Of a stretch of DNA of 33,209 nt, positions 24,258 through 31,929 are shown one piece after another. The notes under the pieces are model-generated. The model was not told the origin of the DNA, ran no database searches, and saw only the letters and a list, made by a program, of their open reading frames with translations. Each line of letters opens with the position of its first letter. Positions within the stretch are counted from its first letter, which is position 1. Where the stretch lies: NCBI GenBank assembly GCA_022510845.1, contig JAFLSR010000025.1, positions 1 through 33,209 on the forward strand. Reading direction: 5' to 3'. Made by a program: the position numbers and the translations under genes. The stretch is from Treponema sp. (GTDB lineage Bacteria > Spirochaetota > Spirochaetia > Treponematales > Treponemataceae).

Positions 24258-25514
24258 ATGAGAAGAGTTGTTGTGACGGGATTGGGCGCGGTAACTCCGC
24301 TTGGAAATTCCGTGGATGAAACTTGGAAAAACATCAAGGCGGGAAAAAGCGGAATCGAAAAAATCACACTTTTCGACGCGGCCGAATACAAAGTGCAAGT
24401 GGCGGGGGAAGTGAAAAACTTCGACATTTCCGAATTCGGCGTGGATTCAAAAGAAGGGCGCAAAATGGCGCGCTTCACGCAATTTTTGGTGGCGGCAAGC
24501 GCACAGGCCATAAAAGATGCCGGATACGACAAAGAAAAATTCTCCGGCGAAAAAGTCGGAATGATGATTGGAAATGGAATCGGTGGATTTGATGTCATCG
24601 AAGCGGCGTTCAAAAAATATTTCGAGCCAGGCGCGGGCGTTACTCGCATTCCTCCGCTTTCTGCCCCTGAATTCATTCCAAATGAAGGCGCGGCAAACGT
24701 GAGTATGCTTTATGGAATCGAAGGACCTTGTTGGACTTTGGCGACGGCTTGCGCGAGCGGCACGGACGCTTTGGGCAACGCGCTGGACATGGTTCGCAGC
24801 GGGCGCGTGGACATTTGCATTTCGGGCGGAACAGAAGCCACGATTACAGGATTCGGCATCGGATGCTTTATGGTGCTCAAAGCGCTTTCTTCTCATTACA
24901 ATGACGAGCCGCACAAAGCCAGCCGTCCGTTCGACAAAAACCGCGACGGATTTGTGATGGGCGAAGGAAGCGCGGTTTTGGTTTTGGAAGAATTGGAACA
25001 CGCCAAAAAGCGCGGTGCGAAAATATACGCTGAGTTTGCTGGCTACGGTGCTTCAAGCGATTCTTATCACATTACAGCGCCGCTTCCGGACGGTACAGGC
25101 GGAGCAAAGGCAATCACGCGCGCTTTGGAAGACGCGGGCCTCAAACCAGAAGACGTTCAATATTACAACGCGCACGGAACTGGAACTCATGCCAATGATT
25201 CGGGCGAAACAAAAATGGTGAAACTCGCGTTCGGCGACCATGCCAAAAATTTGAAAATTTCTTCGACCAAAAGTATGACTGGCCACATGATAGGAGCGGC
25301 TGGCGCAATCGAGGCTTTGTTCTGCATCAAGGCGATTAACGATGGATTTTTCCCGCCCACGATAAATTTGGACGAGCCTGATGTGGAAGGCGGCTGCGAT
25401 TTGGACTACGTTCCGAATGTCGGGCAAAACGGCACGATAAATGCGGCTGCGAGCGCGTCGCTGGGATTCGGCGGACACAACGGCTGTGTTGTTTTCAAAA
25501 AATACGTAGAGTAG
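24258..25514 (+). CDS. fabF: 3-oxoacyl-ACP synthase II (beta-ketoacyl-ACP synthase)
   Basis: Cytosolic condensing enzyme of type II fatty acid elongation: acyl-enzyme plus malonyl-ACP gives 3-oxoacyl-ACP. It has 418 residues, the normal length. The start MRRVVVTGLGAVTPLG is the classic N-terminus, so the ATG at 24258 with GGAGA before it is preferred over upstream ATGs. The catalytic triad is visible: Cys165 in TACASGTDA, His306 in NAHGTGT and His343 in KSMTGHMIGAAG, with Lys338 before it. The C-terminal NSFGFGGHN-like motif reads ASLGFGGHNG. It is followed by fabV, so elongation and reduction are encoded together. The ASLGFGGHN variant instead of NSFGFGGHN is seen in some spirochaete and firmicute enzymes. 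Confidence 0.95.
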   Translation: MRRVVVTGLGAVTPLGNSVDETWKNIKAGKSGIEKITLFDAAEYKVQVAGEVKNFDISEFGVDSKEGRKMARFTQFLVAASAQAIKDAGYDKEKFSGEKVGMMIGNGIGGFDVIEAAFKKYFEPGAGVTRIPPLSAPEFIPNEGAANVSMLYGIEGPCWTLATACASGTDALGNALDMVRSGRVDICISGGTEATITGFGIGCFMVLKALSSHYNDEPHKASRPFDKNRDGFVMGEGSAVLVLEELEHAKKRGAKIYAEFAGYGASSDSYHITAPLPDGTGGAKAITRALEDAGLKPEDVQYYNAHGTGTHANDSGETKMVKLAFGDHAKNLKISSTKSMTGHMIGAAGAIEALFCIKAINDGFFPPTINLDEPDVEGGCDLDYVPNVGQNGTINAAASASLGFGGHNGCVVFKKYVE

Positions 25515-25527
25515 AATAGCAAGACGC

Positions 25528-25620
25528 GCAGTTTTGTCCGATTTTCGGTCAAAACTGCGATTTCGCACATCCCACACGCAAAGCGTGTAACGCGCAACCG
25601 CTAACGCGGAGTTTTAAATA
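25528..25620 (+). repeat. Hairpin plus second-family repeat block before fabV
   Basis: Hairpin 25528-25558: GCAGTTTTG and CCG pair with CGG and CAAAACTGC around one T-T mismatch. Block 25568-25620 aligns along about 50 bases with 12850-12899, sharing CATCC, CACGCAA-GCGTGTAAC and the final CGGAGTTTTA with scattered differences. In both places the block ends just before a gene start. Confidence 0.7.
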
Positions 25621-25630
25621 GGAGATAGTT

Positions 25631-26881
25631 ATGGTCATTACACCGAAAATCAGAAGCAGTATTTGTATCAATGCGCACCCGATTGGCTGCGCCAAAGACA
25701 CGGAACGCCAAATTGAATATGTGAAGGCGCAAAAGCAGAAGCGCGGAATCAAGCAGCCGCAGGAAGGCGGAAAAGGCCCGAAAACCGTTTTGGTTTTGGG
25801 CTGCTCCACAGGCTATGGACTTGCCAGCCGAATCACTGCGGCGTTTGAATATGGCGCGAACACAATCGGCGTTTCGTTCGAAAAAGAAGGCAGCGAAACC
25901 AAGGGCGGAACTCCGGGTTGGTACAACAACAAGGCGTTCGACAAGGCGGCGCAGTCTGCGGGGCTCAAATCGGTTACGCTTAACGGCGATGCGTACAGCA
26001 ACAAAATGCGCGCGGATGTAATCGAAGAAATCAAAAAGATGGGCGGCAAAATCGATTTGCTCGTTTATTCTTTGGCAAGCCCCGTTCGAAATGATCCCGA
26101 AAAAACCGACCCTGCCACAGGCGAGCCGATTATGTACAGGTCTGTAATCAAACCGATTGGGCAAGTTTATGGCGGACGATGTTTGGACTTTATGGCGGAA
26201 AAACTCACCGAAGCCAGCGCGGAGCCTGCAAATCAAGCTGAAATTGACACGACGGTAAAAGTTATGGGCGGCGAAGATTGGCAGCTTTGGATTGACGCTT
26301 TGAGCGCGGCGGGCGTTTTGTCGCAGGGATTTTGCACGGTGGCGTATTCTTACATCGGGCCTGCTTTGAGCCATCCGATTTATCGCGACGGAACGATTGG
26401 TCAAGCCAAAAAGCATTTGGAGAAAACCGCCCGCAATTTGGACGAGCAACTCAAAAAATCAGTGGGCGGTTCGGCTTATGTTTCTGTGAACAAAGGGCTT
26501 GTCACCCGTTCGAGCGCGGTCATTCCGATTATCTCGCTTTATCTTTCTGTCCTTTTCAAAATTATGAAAGCGAAAGGCTTGCACGAAGGCTGCATCGAAC
26601 AAATCGAACGGCTTTTTGCGGAGCGTCTTTATACTGGCACAGACGGCGCGATGGGCACAGTTCCCGTGGACGAAGAGAAACGAATCCGCATCGATGATTG
26701 GGAATTGCGCGACGACATCCAGGCGGAAGCCGAAAAATCGATGGCGGCAGTGAACGAAGAAAATCTGCGCGAATACTGCGACATCGAAGGCTACAAGCAC
26801 GACTTTTTGGTGACGAACGGATTCGACGTTGAAGGCGTGGATTACGAAAAAGATGTCGCCAGAATGGATGTGATAGAATAG
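25631..26881 (+). CDS. fabV: Trans-2-enoyl-CoA / enoyl-ACP reductase FabV
   Basis: NADH-dependent reductase of the last step of fatty acid elongation, or of crotonyl-CoA to butyryl-CoA. It has 416 residues, slightly above the usual 400. The N-terminus VITPKIRSSICINAHPIGC and the long active-site spacing Tyr251-x8-Lys260 (Y, RDGTIGQA, K) are diagnostic and separate it from FabI (Tyr-x6-Lys). The dinucleotide loop is GCSTGYG at 57-63. The best-studied homologue is the Treponema denticola enzyme, which supports the spirochaete assignment. AGGAGA ribosome-binding site. The gene lies 116 bases after fabF on the same strand, with a repeat between them, so they may share a transcript. Confidence 0.95.
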   Translation: MVITPKIRSSICINAHPIGCAKDTERQIEYVKAQKQKRGIKQPQEGGKGPKTVLVLGCSTGYGLASRITAAFEYGANTIGVSFEKEGSETKGGTPGWYNNKAFDKAAQSAGLKSVTLNGDAYSNKMRADVIEEIKKMGGKIDLLVYSLASPVRNDPEKTDPATGEPIMYRSVIKPIGQVYGGRCLDFMAEKLTEASAEPANQAEIDTTVKVMGGEDWQLWIDALSAAGVLSQGFCTVAYSYIGPALSHPIYRDGTIGQAKKHLEKTARNLDEQLKKSVGGSAYVSVNKGLVTRSSAVIPIISLYLSVLFKIMKAKGLHEGCIEQIERLFAERLYTGTDGAMGTVPVDEEKRIRIDDWELRDDIQAEAEKSMAAVNEENLREYCDIEGYKHDFLVTNGFDVEGVDYEKDVARMDVIE

Positions 26882-26900
26882 CGAAACTCAAAGTGTGCGT

Positions 26901-26936
26901 AACGAACACGGGGTCTTGGGCGACCGCGTGTTCGTT
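26901..26936 (+). terminator. Hairpin after fabV, possible terminator
   Basis: Ten-pair stem AACGAACACG with CGTGTTCGTT plus an inner GGTC/GACC. No U-run follows, so it may be a Rho-dependent or RNA-stability element and not a true intrinsic terminator. Confidence 0.45.
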
Positions 26937-27016
26937 CGCATGACAAAAACTCGTTAAGCAATGTGTTGCGGCGCAACTACGCAAGTCTTCCCTCACCAGA
27001 TAAACTTTCTGCGCAC

Positions 27017-27045
27017 TTGACCTTGATTTGATTTTCGTGTATAAT
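27017..27045 (+). promoter_or_regulatory. Near-consensus promoter, leaderless for the PilZ gene
   Basis: TTGACC (27017-27022), 17-base spacer, perfect TATAAT (27040-27045), then only five bases to the ATG at 27051. No Shine-Dalgarno can fit. Confidence 0.8.
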
Positions 27046-27050
27046 TTAGT

Positions 27051-27434
27051 ATGCGCTCTGAAAAACGCCAGGATTCGCGCTACAAAGTTTTGGGGCGCGT
27101 TCATTGCAAGGAATTTTCTCCGCTCAGCGGCAGTTTGGTTGACGTGAGTTTGCATGGTTGCAAAATATTTTATAACCTGCCTGTTACTGTCCGCCTTGAA
27201 GATGAATATGAAGTTTCGCTTCAGATTTCGGACAGCGAAGACGATTCCATCACTTTGATTTGTTGCCCTGCCTGGGTGAACGAAGACAGCGGAAGCACCG
27301 TTATGGGGATGTCCGTTTTGCGTTCGCTAGATTCCGAAAAATTCGCAAAGTATATTTCGCGGCTGGATAAAAATTCCGGCGATGAAAAAAAATCCCAAAA
27401 TCAAATCGTAGATTCTCAATGCCAATTTCTGTAG
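27051..27434 (+). CDS. PilZ-domain protein, probable cyclic di-GMP receptor
   Basis: A single-domain cytosolic protein of 127 residues. Both parts of the PilZ ligand signature are present: the RxxxR motif as R6-Q-D-S-R10, and the D/NxSxxG motif as DVSLHG at 31-36. These bind cyclic di-GMP in the family, so binding is likely. The last 16 bases overlap the next gene, suggesting that the two are translated together. Two predicted cyclases are encoded within 20 kb, but the output target is not evident. The predicted transcript is leaderless. Confidence 0.88.
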   Translation: MRSEKRQDSRYKVLGRVHCKEFSPLSGSLVDVSLHGCKIFYNLPVTVRLEDEYEVSLQISDSEDDSITLICCPAWVNEDSGSTVMGMSVLRSLDSEKFAKYISRLDKNSGDEKKSQNQIVDSQCQFL

Positions 27435-28405
27435 AAAAAATTTCGGGGCGCGCGTTTTTGCCGTTTGAGGGCGCGGAAAATTTTCTAAAATCTGAACTTT
27501 CGGAAAGACTGAAAATCGCCCTGCCTTGTGAAAATTTCGGCGAACTGATTTACTTTGAAAATTTCCCGGAATGGCAAACCGCGCAAAATTCCTCCCGTGA
27601 AAATGATATTTTTTTTGTGCGCACGCAAATGCTCGAACCATTTTTGTTGAGGTTTGAATCCATTGGGGAAGCCGCCACCGCGTTGAAAGGCATTCAGCGG
27701 AATTGGGCTTCTTATCAATTTCAATTTTTTCGCCGCGCCGAGTTGATTCAAAAAAAATTGCCTTACATGAATTTTTCGCCGCGCGATTTCCCAGTGAAAA
27801 TTCCGCGAAGCCCAATCGGGCTTTGGACGCTTTTGGACGAGCACACGATTTTGGCGAGCGCGAAAACTTCGAGTTTTTTGCCTGCGGGAAAAATCGCCTT
27901 CAGAGAGAATCACGTTGACCCGCCGAGCCGCGCGTATTTGAAATTGCAAGAGGCGTTGGTGCTTGCGAACAATTTTTTTGGCGTGGAATTTCCCGGAAGC
28001 GGAACGCGATGTTTTGAATGCGGAGCCGCGCCCGGCGGATGGACTTGGGTTTTGGCGAATTTGGGCGCGAGCGTTTTCGCAGTGGACCGCGCGGAATTGG
28101 ACGAACGCCTGATGAAAAATCCTTGCGTGGAATTTTTGGCGCACGACGCTTTTACGCTTCCGCCCGAGCAAATCGGAAAATGCGACTGGGTTTTCAGCGA
28201 TGTGATTTGCTATCCCGAGCGGCTTTTTGAATGGGTTCAAAAATGGCTTTCCTGCGGACTTGCAAAAAATATGATTTGCACGATAAAAATGCAGGGCGGA
28301 ATAAATTGGGATGTGGTGGAAAAATTCGCCGCAATCGAAAACAGCCGCGTCGTGCATCTGAATTACAACAAACACGAACTCACATGGATTTTTTGCGGGG
28401 CTTAG
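27419..28405 (+). CDS. FtsJ/RlmM-like SAM-dependent 2'-O-ribose RNA methyltransferase
   Basis: A 328-residue protein with a C-terminal Rossmann methyltransferase domain: the SAM loop FECGAAPGGWTWVLANLGA at about 198-216 matches the 'xxPGGWt' of RlmM, which methylates the 2'-OH of C2498 in 23S rRNA. The catalytic tetrad of the RrmJ/FtsJ class is readable as Lys175, Asp261 (FSDVICYPERL), Lys290 (CTIKMQGG) and Glu320 (NKHELTW). The N-terminal 160 residues are a divergent substrate-binding part, possibly THUMP-like. It is shorter than E. coli RlmM (366 residues). The start overlaps the PilZ gene by 16 bases with a weak ribosome-binding site, so translation is probably coupled. The exact RNA target is inferred, so I give no symbol. 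Confidence 0.82.
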   Translation: MPISVEKISGRAFLPFEGAENFLKSELSERLKIALPCENFGELIYFENFPEWQTAQNSSRENDIFFVRTQMLEPFLLRFESIGEAATALKGIQRNWASYQFQFFRRAELIQKKLPYMNFSPRDFPVKIPRSPIGLWTLLDEHTILASAKTSSFLPAGKIAFRENHVDPPSRAYLKLQEALVLANNFFGVEFPGSGTRCFECGAAPGGWTWVLANLGASVFAVDRAELDERLMKNPCVEFLAHDAFTLPPEQIGKCDWVFSDVICYPERLFEWVQKWLSCGLAKNMICTIKMQGGINWDVVEKFAAIENSRVVHLNYNKHELTWIFCGA

Positions 28406-28511
28406 ATTTGTGCGGAATGCTTCATACGCTGAGGCTCTGCATTGGGCATCGGTTTGCTGACGGTTTCCACGCGCGATTTTGCTTGGAAAATTCGGATTTT
28501 GCAAAAAGCAG

Positions 28512-28540
28512 TTGCACGAGGCGCGTTTTTGTGTTAAAAT
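28512..28540 (+). promoter_or_regulatory. Sigma70-type promoter, leaderless for the 530-aa protein gene
   Basis: TTGCAC (28512-28517), 17-base spacer, TAAAAT (28535-28540), then seven bases to the ATG at 28548. No Shine-Dalgarno. This fixes the start at 28548 and not at the upstream in-frame ATG at 28479. Confidence 0.7.
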
Positions 28541-28547
28541 AAAAGTT

Positions 28548-30140
28548 ATGTCGATAATTCAGGCGATAAAAATTTTTTTTGAAAACATTTTCCGCAGCAA
28601 TTCGCCTGAAGTGCAAACGCGAATCAAATTGCGAAAAATCGAAACCGAACTCCGCTTGCATCCTTCGGGAATTTACAAAGGCGAACTTTTGCAGCCGAAT
28701 TTCGCCGAGGCGTTGCGAATCCTTTTTGTGAATTTGCGTCCGATTTCAGAAATCCTCGACAATACGATTACAAGTGCCGATGTGAAGCGCAACCGAAATT
28801 TTCAGCAGGAACTTATCATCACGGGCTACAATGACGAGGACAGGGAAATCCTCAAATCGCTTTCTTATGAAAACCGTCTGCAAGCCTTGAGCGGCGATTC
28901 CGATATAAGCGAGCACAAGGCGTTTGAAATGCAGCGGCACAATTTGGAAAAAGTCGTGGCGGATTTGAAAGAGCCTCAATTTTCCAAAATGGATGATGTG
29001 CTTGCTAGCCTCAAGCAACTTTCGGATTTGTGCCATTTCAATTTCATTACGCCGCTGCAATTATTTGATGACAGGTTTGCCAAGCATCACGATGACGAAG
29101 ATTATGCTCCGCAATATCAGCCTTTGCCGCTTTCCACGTTCGAAAATTTTTTGCTGGACTTCTATTATCTCACTGCGGATTTCCAAATCACGATGCCGAT
29201 GGGAAATGCGATTTTGGCTTTGAATCAACTTTTGCACAATGAGGAAAATGACGCGCGCACCAAAAAAGAAATTTTGCAAAATCTGCGCAGAATCCGCGCC
29301 ATTCTCAAAAATCCGCTTGATGCCGAAACTTTGATTAAAGTCATCAGGCTTTCCAAAGGCGATCCGAATTTTGTTCCGCAAAAGGCAAGTTATGAAGAGC
29401 AACTCTGCAAAAAATTCGCGGAAAGACTTCAGGAAAGATTTCAGTCCGATGAAATTCATATTCGCAATGAGTTGAAAAATTTCCAAACCAAGCAAAAATT
29501 GTCGGAACTTTTTCCCGACGGAAAAATGGATACGCTCAGAGGCTATTCCAAAGAAACTGTGGAACTCATCGGCAACAATTCGCCTTCGAATTTTATTTGG
29601 ATTGTGCCGATGCAAATTCTGAAAACATTCCTCAAAATTTATTATGATGAAAGTTTGCGCAGCCTTTTGAACGACATCGTTGTTGAAGGTCATTTTACGA
29701 ACCCCACGAAAAAAAGCAATTTTTCGCAGTTGGTCTTTTCGCTTAACGACAGTTTGAATTTGATTTCGCAATTTGAAGATGCGTTTGGCGATTCGCAAAG
29801 ATACAGCGTGGGCGTGATTAAAAGTTACATCAATGACAGCCACAAAGATTCGGATTTCGGACGGAAACTCACTTCACTCATCGATTCCGCCAACAACGAG
29901 GCGAAAGAAATCATTCAAAAAACTGGCACTTTGTTGCTTACGCTTCATGCCGATTTGACCGATTTTTTGCAGGATGCGAAACGTTCTTCCAGCGAAATTG
30001 TTACAAATTTGAAAAGCATTATGTTTTCTTCGAGAAACAGAGAGGCCACTTCGATGCTCGAATTGCACTTTCCGCTTTGGAAAGTTTTCTTTGAAATTCT
30101 TAAAAATTATGTTATAATAAAAAAGCCGAAAAAAGAATAG
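28548..30140 (+). CDS. Uncharacterised helical protein, spirochaete type (530 aa)
   Basis: I do not recognise a characterised family; it may belong to a spirochaete-restricted domain of unknown function. No signal peptide. The N-terminal 20 residues are amphipathic and hydrophobic (IIQAIKIFFENIF), and the whole chain is rich in predicted helices with many Leu, Lys, Glu and Asn. A charged HHDDEDYAPQYQPLP segment near residues 178-192 looks like a flexible linker dividing two helical halves. The very C-terminus (FFEILKNYVIIKKPKKE) is basic. No enzyme motif is evident, so a structural or scaffolding role is conceivable. The gene overlaps the promoter of the next gene, a diguanylate cyclase. Confidence 0.75.
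   Translation: MSIIQAIKIFFENIFRSNSPEVQTRIKLRKIETELRLHPSGIYKGELLQPNFAEALRILFVNLRPISEILDNTITSADVKRNRNFQQELIITGYNDEDREILKSLSYENRLQALSGDSDISEHKAFEMQRHNLEKVVADLKEPQFSKMDDVLASLKQLSDLCHFNFITPLQLFDDRFAKHHDDEDYAPQYQPLPLSTFENFLLDFYYLTADFQITMPMGNAILALNQLLHNEENDARTKKEILQNLRRIRAILKNPLDAETLIKVIRLSKGDPNFVPQKASYEEQLCKKFAERLQERFQSDEIHIRNELKNFQTKQKLSELFPDGKMDTLRGYSKETVELIGNNSPSNFIWIVPMQILKTFLKIYYDESLRSLLNDIVVEGHFTNPTKKSNFSQLVFSLNDSLNLISQFEDAFGDSQRYSVGVIKSYINDSHKDSDFGRKLTSLIDSANNEAKEIIQKTGTLLLTLHADLTDFLQDAKRSSSEIVTNLKSIMFSSRNREATSMLELHFPLWKVFFEILKNYVIIKKPKKE
30091..30118 (+). promoter_or_regulatory. Promoter of the GAF-GGDEF gene, inside the preceding gene
   Basis: TTGAAA (30091-30096), 16-base spacer, perfect TATAAT (30113-30118). 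It lies within the last codons of the upstream gene and predicts a leader of about 55 bases. Confidence 0.7.
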
Positions 30141-30178
30141 TTGTCGCAGAATCGTGTTTCGAGATGAAGGGAAAAATT

Positions 30179-31288
30179 ATGGAAGAAGAAATAGAGGCAG
30201 AGATAGAAATCGCTCATGATTACGAAAAGCGTCTTTACGACTCGCAGCAACTTTTGGAGATTGCGCGTCTGCTTTGCTCTACGCTGGATTTTACCACGCT
30301 TGTTGAATCAATTCTCTATATTTGCATGAGCCAAATGCACGTTTTGGGCGCGGGCGTTTTTGTGTTTGACGATGTGGAAAGCCAAAAGTTCATTTTGGGA
30401 ACAAACTATACGGGAATGGATTTGGACAGCCAAATCGAATATGTCATTCCATACGACCATCCGCTGATTGAATTTTTGGGGCAGCCAGGAAAAGTCTTTT
30501 CTGTTGCGGATTTGAAGGTCGCGCTGCCCAACGAACGCCTCGAAGAAATTTATTCGCTAAAGCCTTCGCTTGTGGTGCCGCTTTTTCAGAAGAATCGAAT
30601 AAATGGAATCCTTGTTTTGGCGGAGCGAATGGAATTGGGTCATGGTTCGGACTACAGCGAATACGACATCAGCCAAATTATAACGATAGCATCTCTTGTG
30701 AGCATGGCAATCAACAATGCGATGCTTTTGGAACGTTCGTCCACCGATATGATGACGCATTTGAAATTAAAATATTTCTTTTTCAATATGCTTTCCGACA
30801 AACTCGACCAGTCCATCGCGCAGAATTTGGAAATGGGCGTTATTATGTTCGACATCGACCATTTTAAAAGTTTCAACGATACTTACGGACACGCTTGCGG
30901 CGATTACGTTTTGATTTCGGTTTCCAAAATCATCAAGTCAAGCATTCGTCAGCAGGATGTGGCGAGTCGTTATGGCGGCGAAGAATTCACGGTGATGCTT
31001 CCGAACACAGACAAAGACAACGCGCTTGCTGTTGCGGAGCGAATTCGAGCCAATATCGAAAGCACTGATTTTGTCTACGAAGGTCAGCACATGCACGTTA
31101 CGATTTCTGCCGGAGTTTCTGTTTACAAATCCGATGAAAATCATGTGAAGACTGCGAAGGAATTTGTGGAGCAGGCGGACCAAGCCTTGTATGTTTCCAA
31201 AAAAAATGGCAGGAACAGAATCACGTTTGCCGACGAAGCAATTCGAAACACTGCCGCGTCCGCTGATTCTTCCGCAAAAGAAAAATAA
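30179..31288 (+). CDS. Soluble diguanylate cyclase with GAF sensor (GAF-GGDEF)
   Basis: A cytosolic enzyme of 369 residues predicted to make cyclic di-GMP. A short N-terminal coil, then a GAF domain about 30-185 (VESILYICMSQM at the start, SLVVPLFQKNRINGILVLAE as the core strands), then a GGDEF domain about 195-355 with the variant signature GGEEF at 266-270, which is catalytically competent in the family. An RxxD inhibitory site is present (RQQD, 257-260), exactly five residues before the signature, so feedback inhibition is expected, unlike the Cache-GGDEF protein upstream. The ATG at 30179 has AAGGGA eight bases upstream; the ATG at 30164 lacks such a site. Next comes a rhomboid gene only two bases after the stop. 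Confidence 0.92.
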   Translation: MEEEIEAEIEIAHDYEKRLYDSQQLLEIARLLCSTLDFTTLVESILYICMSQMHVLGAGVFVFDDVESQKFILGTNYTGMDLDSQIEYVIPYDHPLIEFLGQPGKVFSVADLKVALPNERLEEIYSLKPSLVVPLFQKNRINGILVLAERMELGHGSDYSEYDISQIITIASLVSMAINNAMLLERSSTDMMTHLKLKYFFFNMLSDKLDQSIAQNLEMGVIMFDIDHFKSFNDTYGHACGDYVLISVSKIIKSSIRQQDVASRYGGEEFTVMLPNTDKDNALAVAERIRANIESTDFVYEGQHMHVTISAGVSVYKSDENHVKTAKEFVEQADQALYVSKKNGRNRITFADEAIRNTAASADSSAKEK

Positions 31289-31290
31289 TT

Positions 31291-31929
31291 ATGGGCAACA
31301 TTCTCCGCAAACGGCTTCCATATAATTTTTATTACGCCACGATAATTTTGGTTGTGCTGAATGTGCTTGTGTTCATTTTTACGGGCAGCGGACGCGATTA
31401 CGGAATGACGATGAAATATGGATTGCAGCCGCTTTTGTTCGTGCGCGGGCATTTTTATTGGCAGATTTTCAGTTATATGTTCATGCACGGTTCTTGGACG
31501 CATCTGCTCGGCAATATGTTTTTTCTTTTGTTTTTGGGAACAGCCTGCGAAAAGCAAATCGGTTCGAACGAATTCTTGCTTTTTTACATTCTATGCGGAA
31601 TTCTTTGCGGCGCGATTTCGCTCGGCATTTATGTTTTGACGGGCACTTGGGGCGTGGTGCTTGTAGGCGCGAGCGGCGCAGTTTATTCGGTTCTTTTGCT
31701 TATGTCTGTAATTTTTCCTAATTTCCGTGTTTTTATATATGGAATTATTCCTGTGAACCTGCCGATTTTGGTGTTAATCTACGCAGGCCTTTCGATTTAT
31801 AACGAAATATTCAGGCAGAATCAAGGCGTGGCGCATCTGACCCATTTGAGCGGATTTGTCATTGCGTGGATTTATTGTTTGGTGCGTTTTGGAATCAATC
31901 CGATAAAAGCATGGACAAACTGGCGATAA
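31291..31929 (+). CDS. Rhomboid-family intramembrane serine protease
   Basis: A 212-residue membrane protein with about six hydrophobic helices. It has the rhomboid signature in order: HGSWTHLLGN at 66-75 (loop and helix 2 with His and Asn), the catalytic serine motif GASGAV with Ser128, and the helix-6 histidine in AHLTHLSG (about 182-185). The catalytic dyad is therefore intact. It starts two bases after the cyclase stop with a poor ribosome-binding site, so it is probably translated by coupling. Its substrate is unknown. The 3' end overlaps the next gene's start. Confidence 0.9.
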   Translation: MGNILRKRLPYNFYYATIILVVLNVLVFIFTGSGRDYGMTMKYGLQPLLFVRGHFYWQIFSYMFMHGSWTHLLGNMFFLLFLGTACEKQIGSNEFLLFYILCGILCGAISLGIYVLTGTWGVVLVGASGAVYSVLLLMSVIFPNFRVFIYGIIPVNLPILVLIYAGLSIYNEIFRQNQGVAHLTHLSGFVIAWIYCLVRFGINPIKAWTNWR

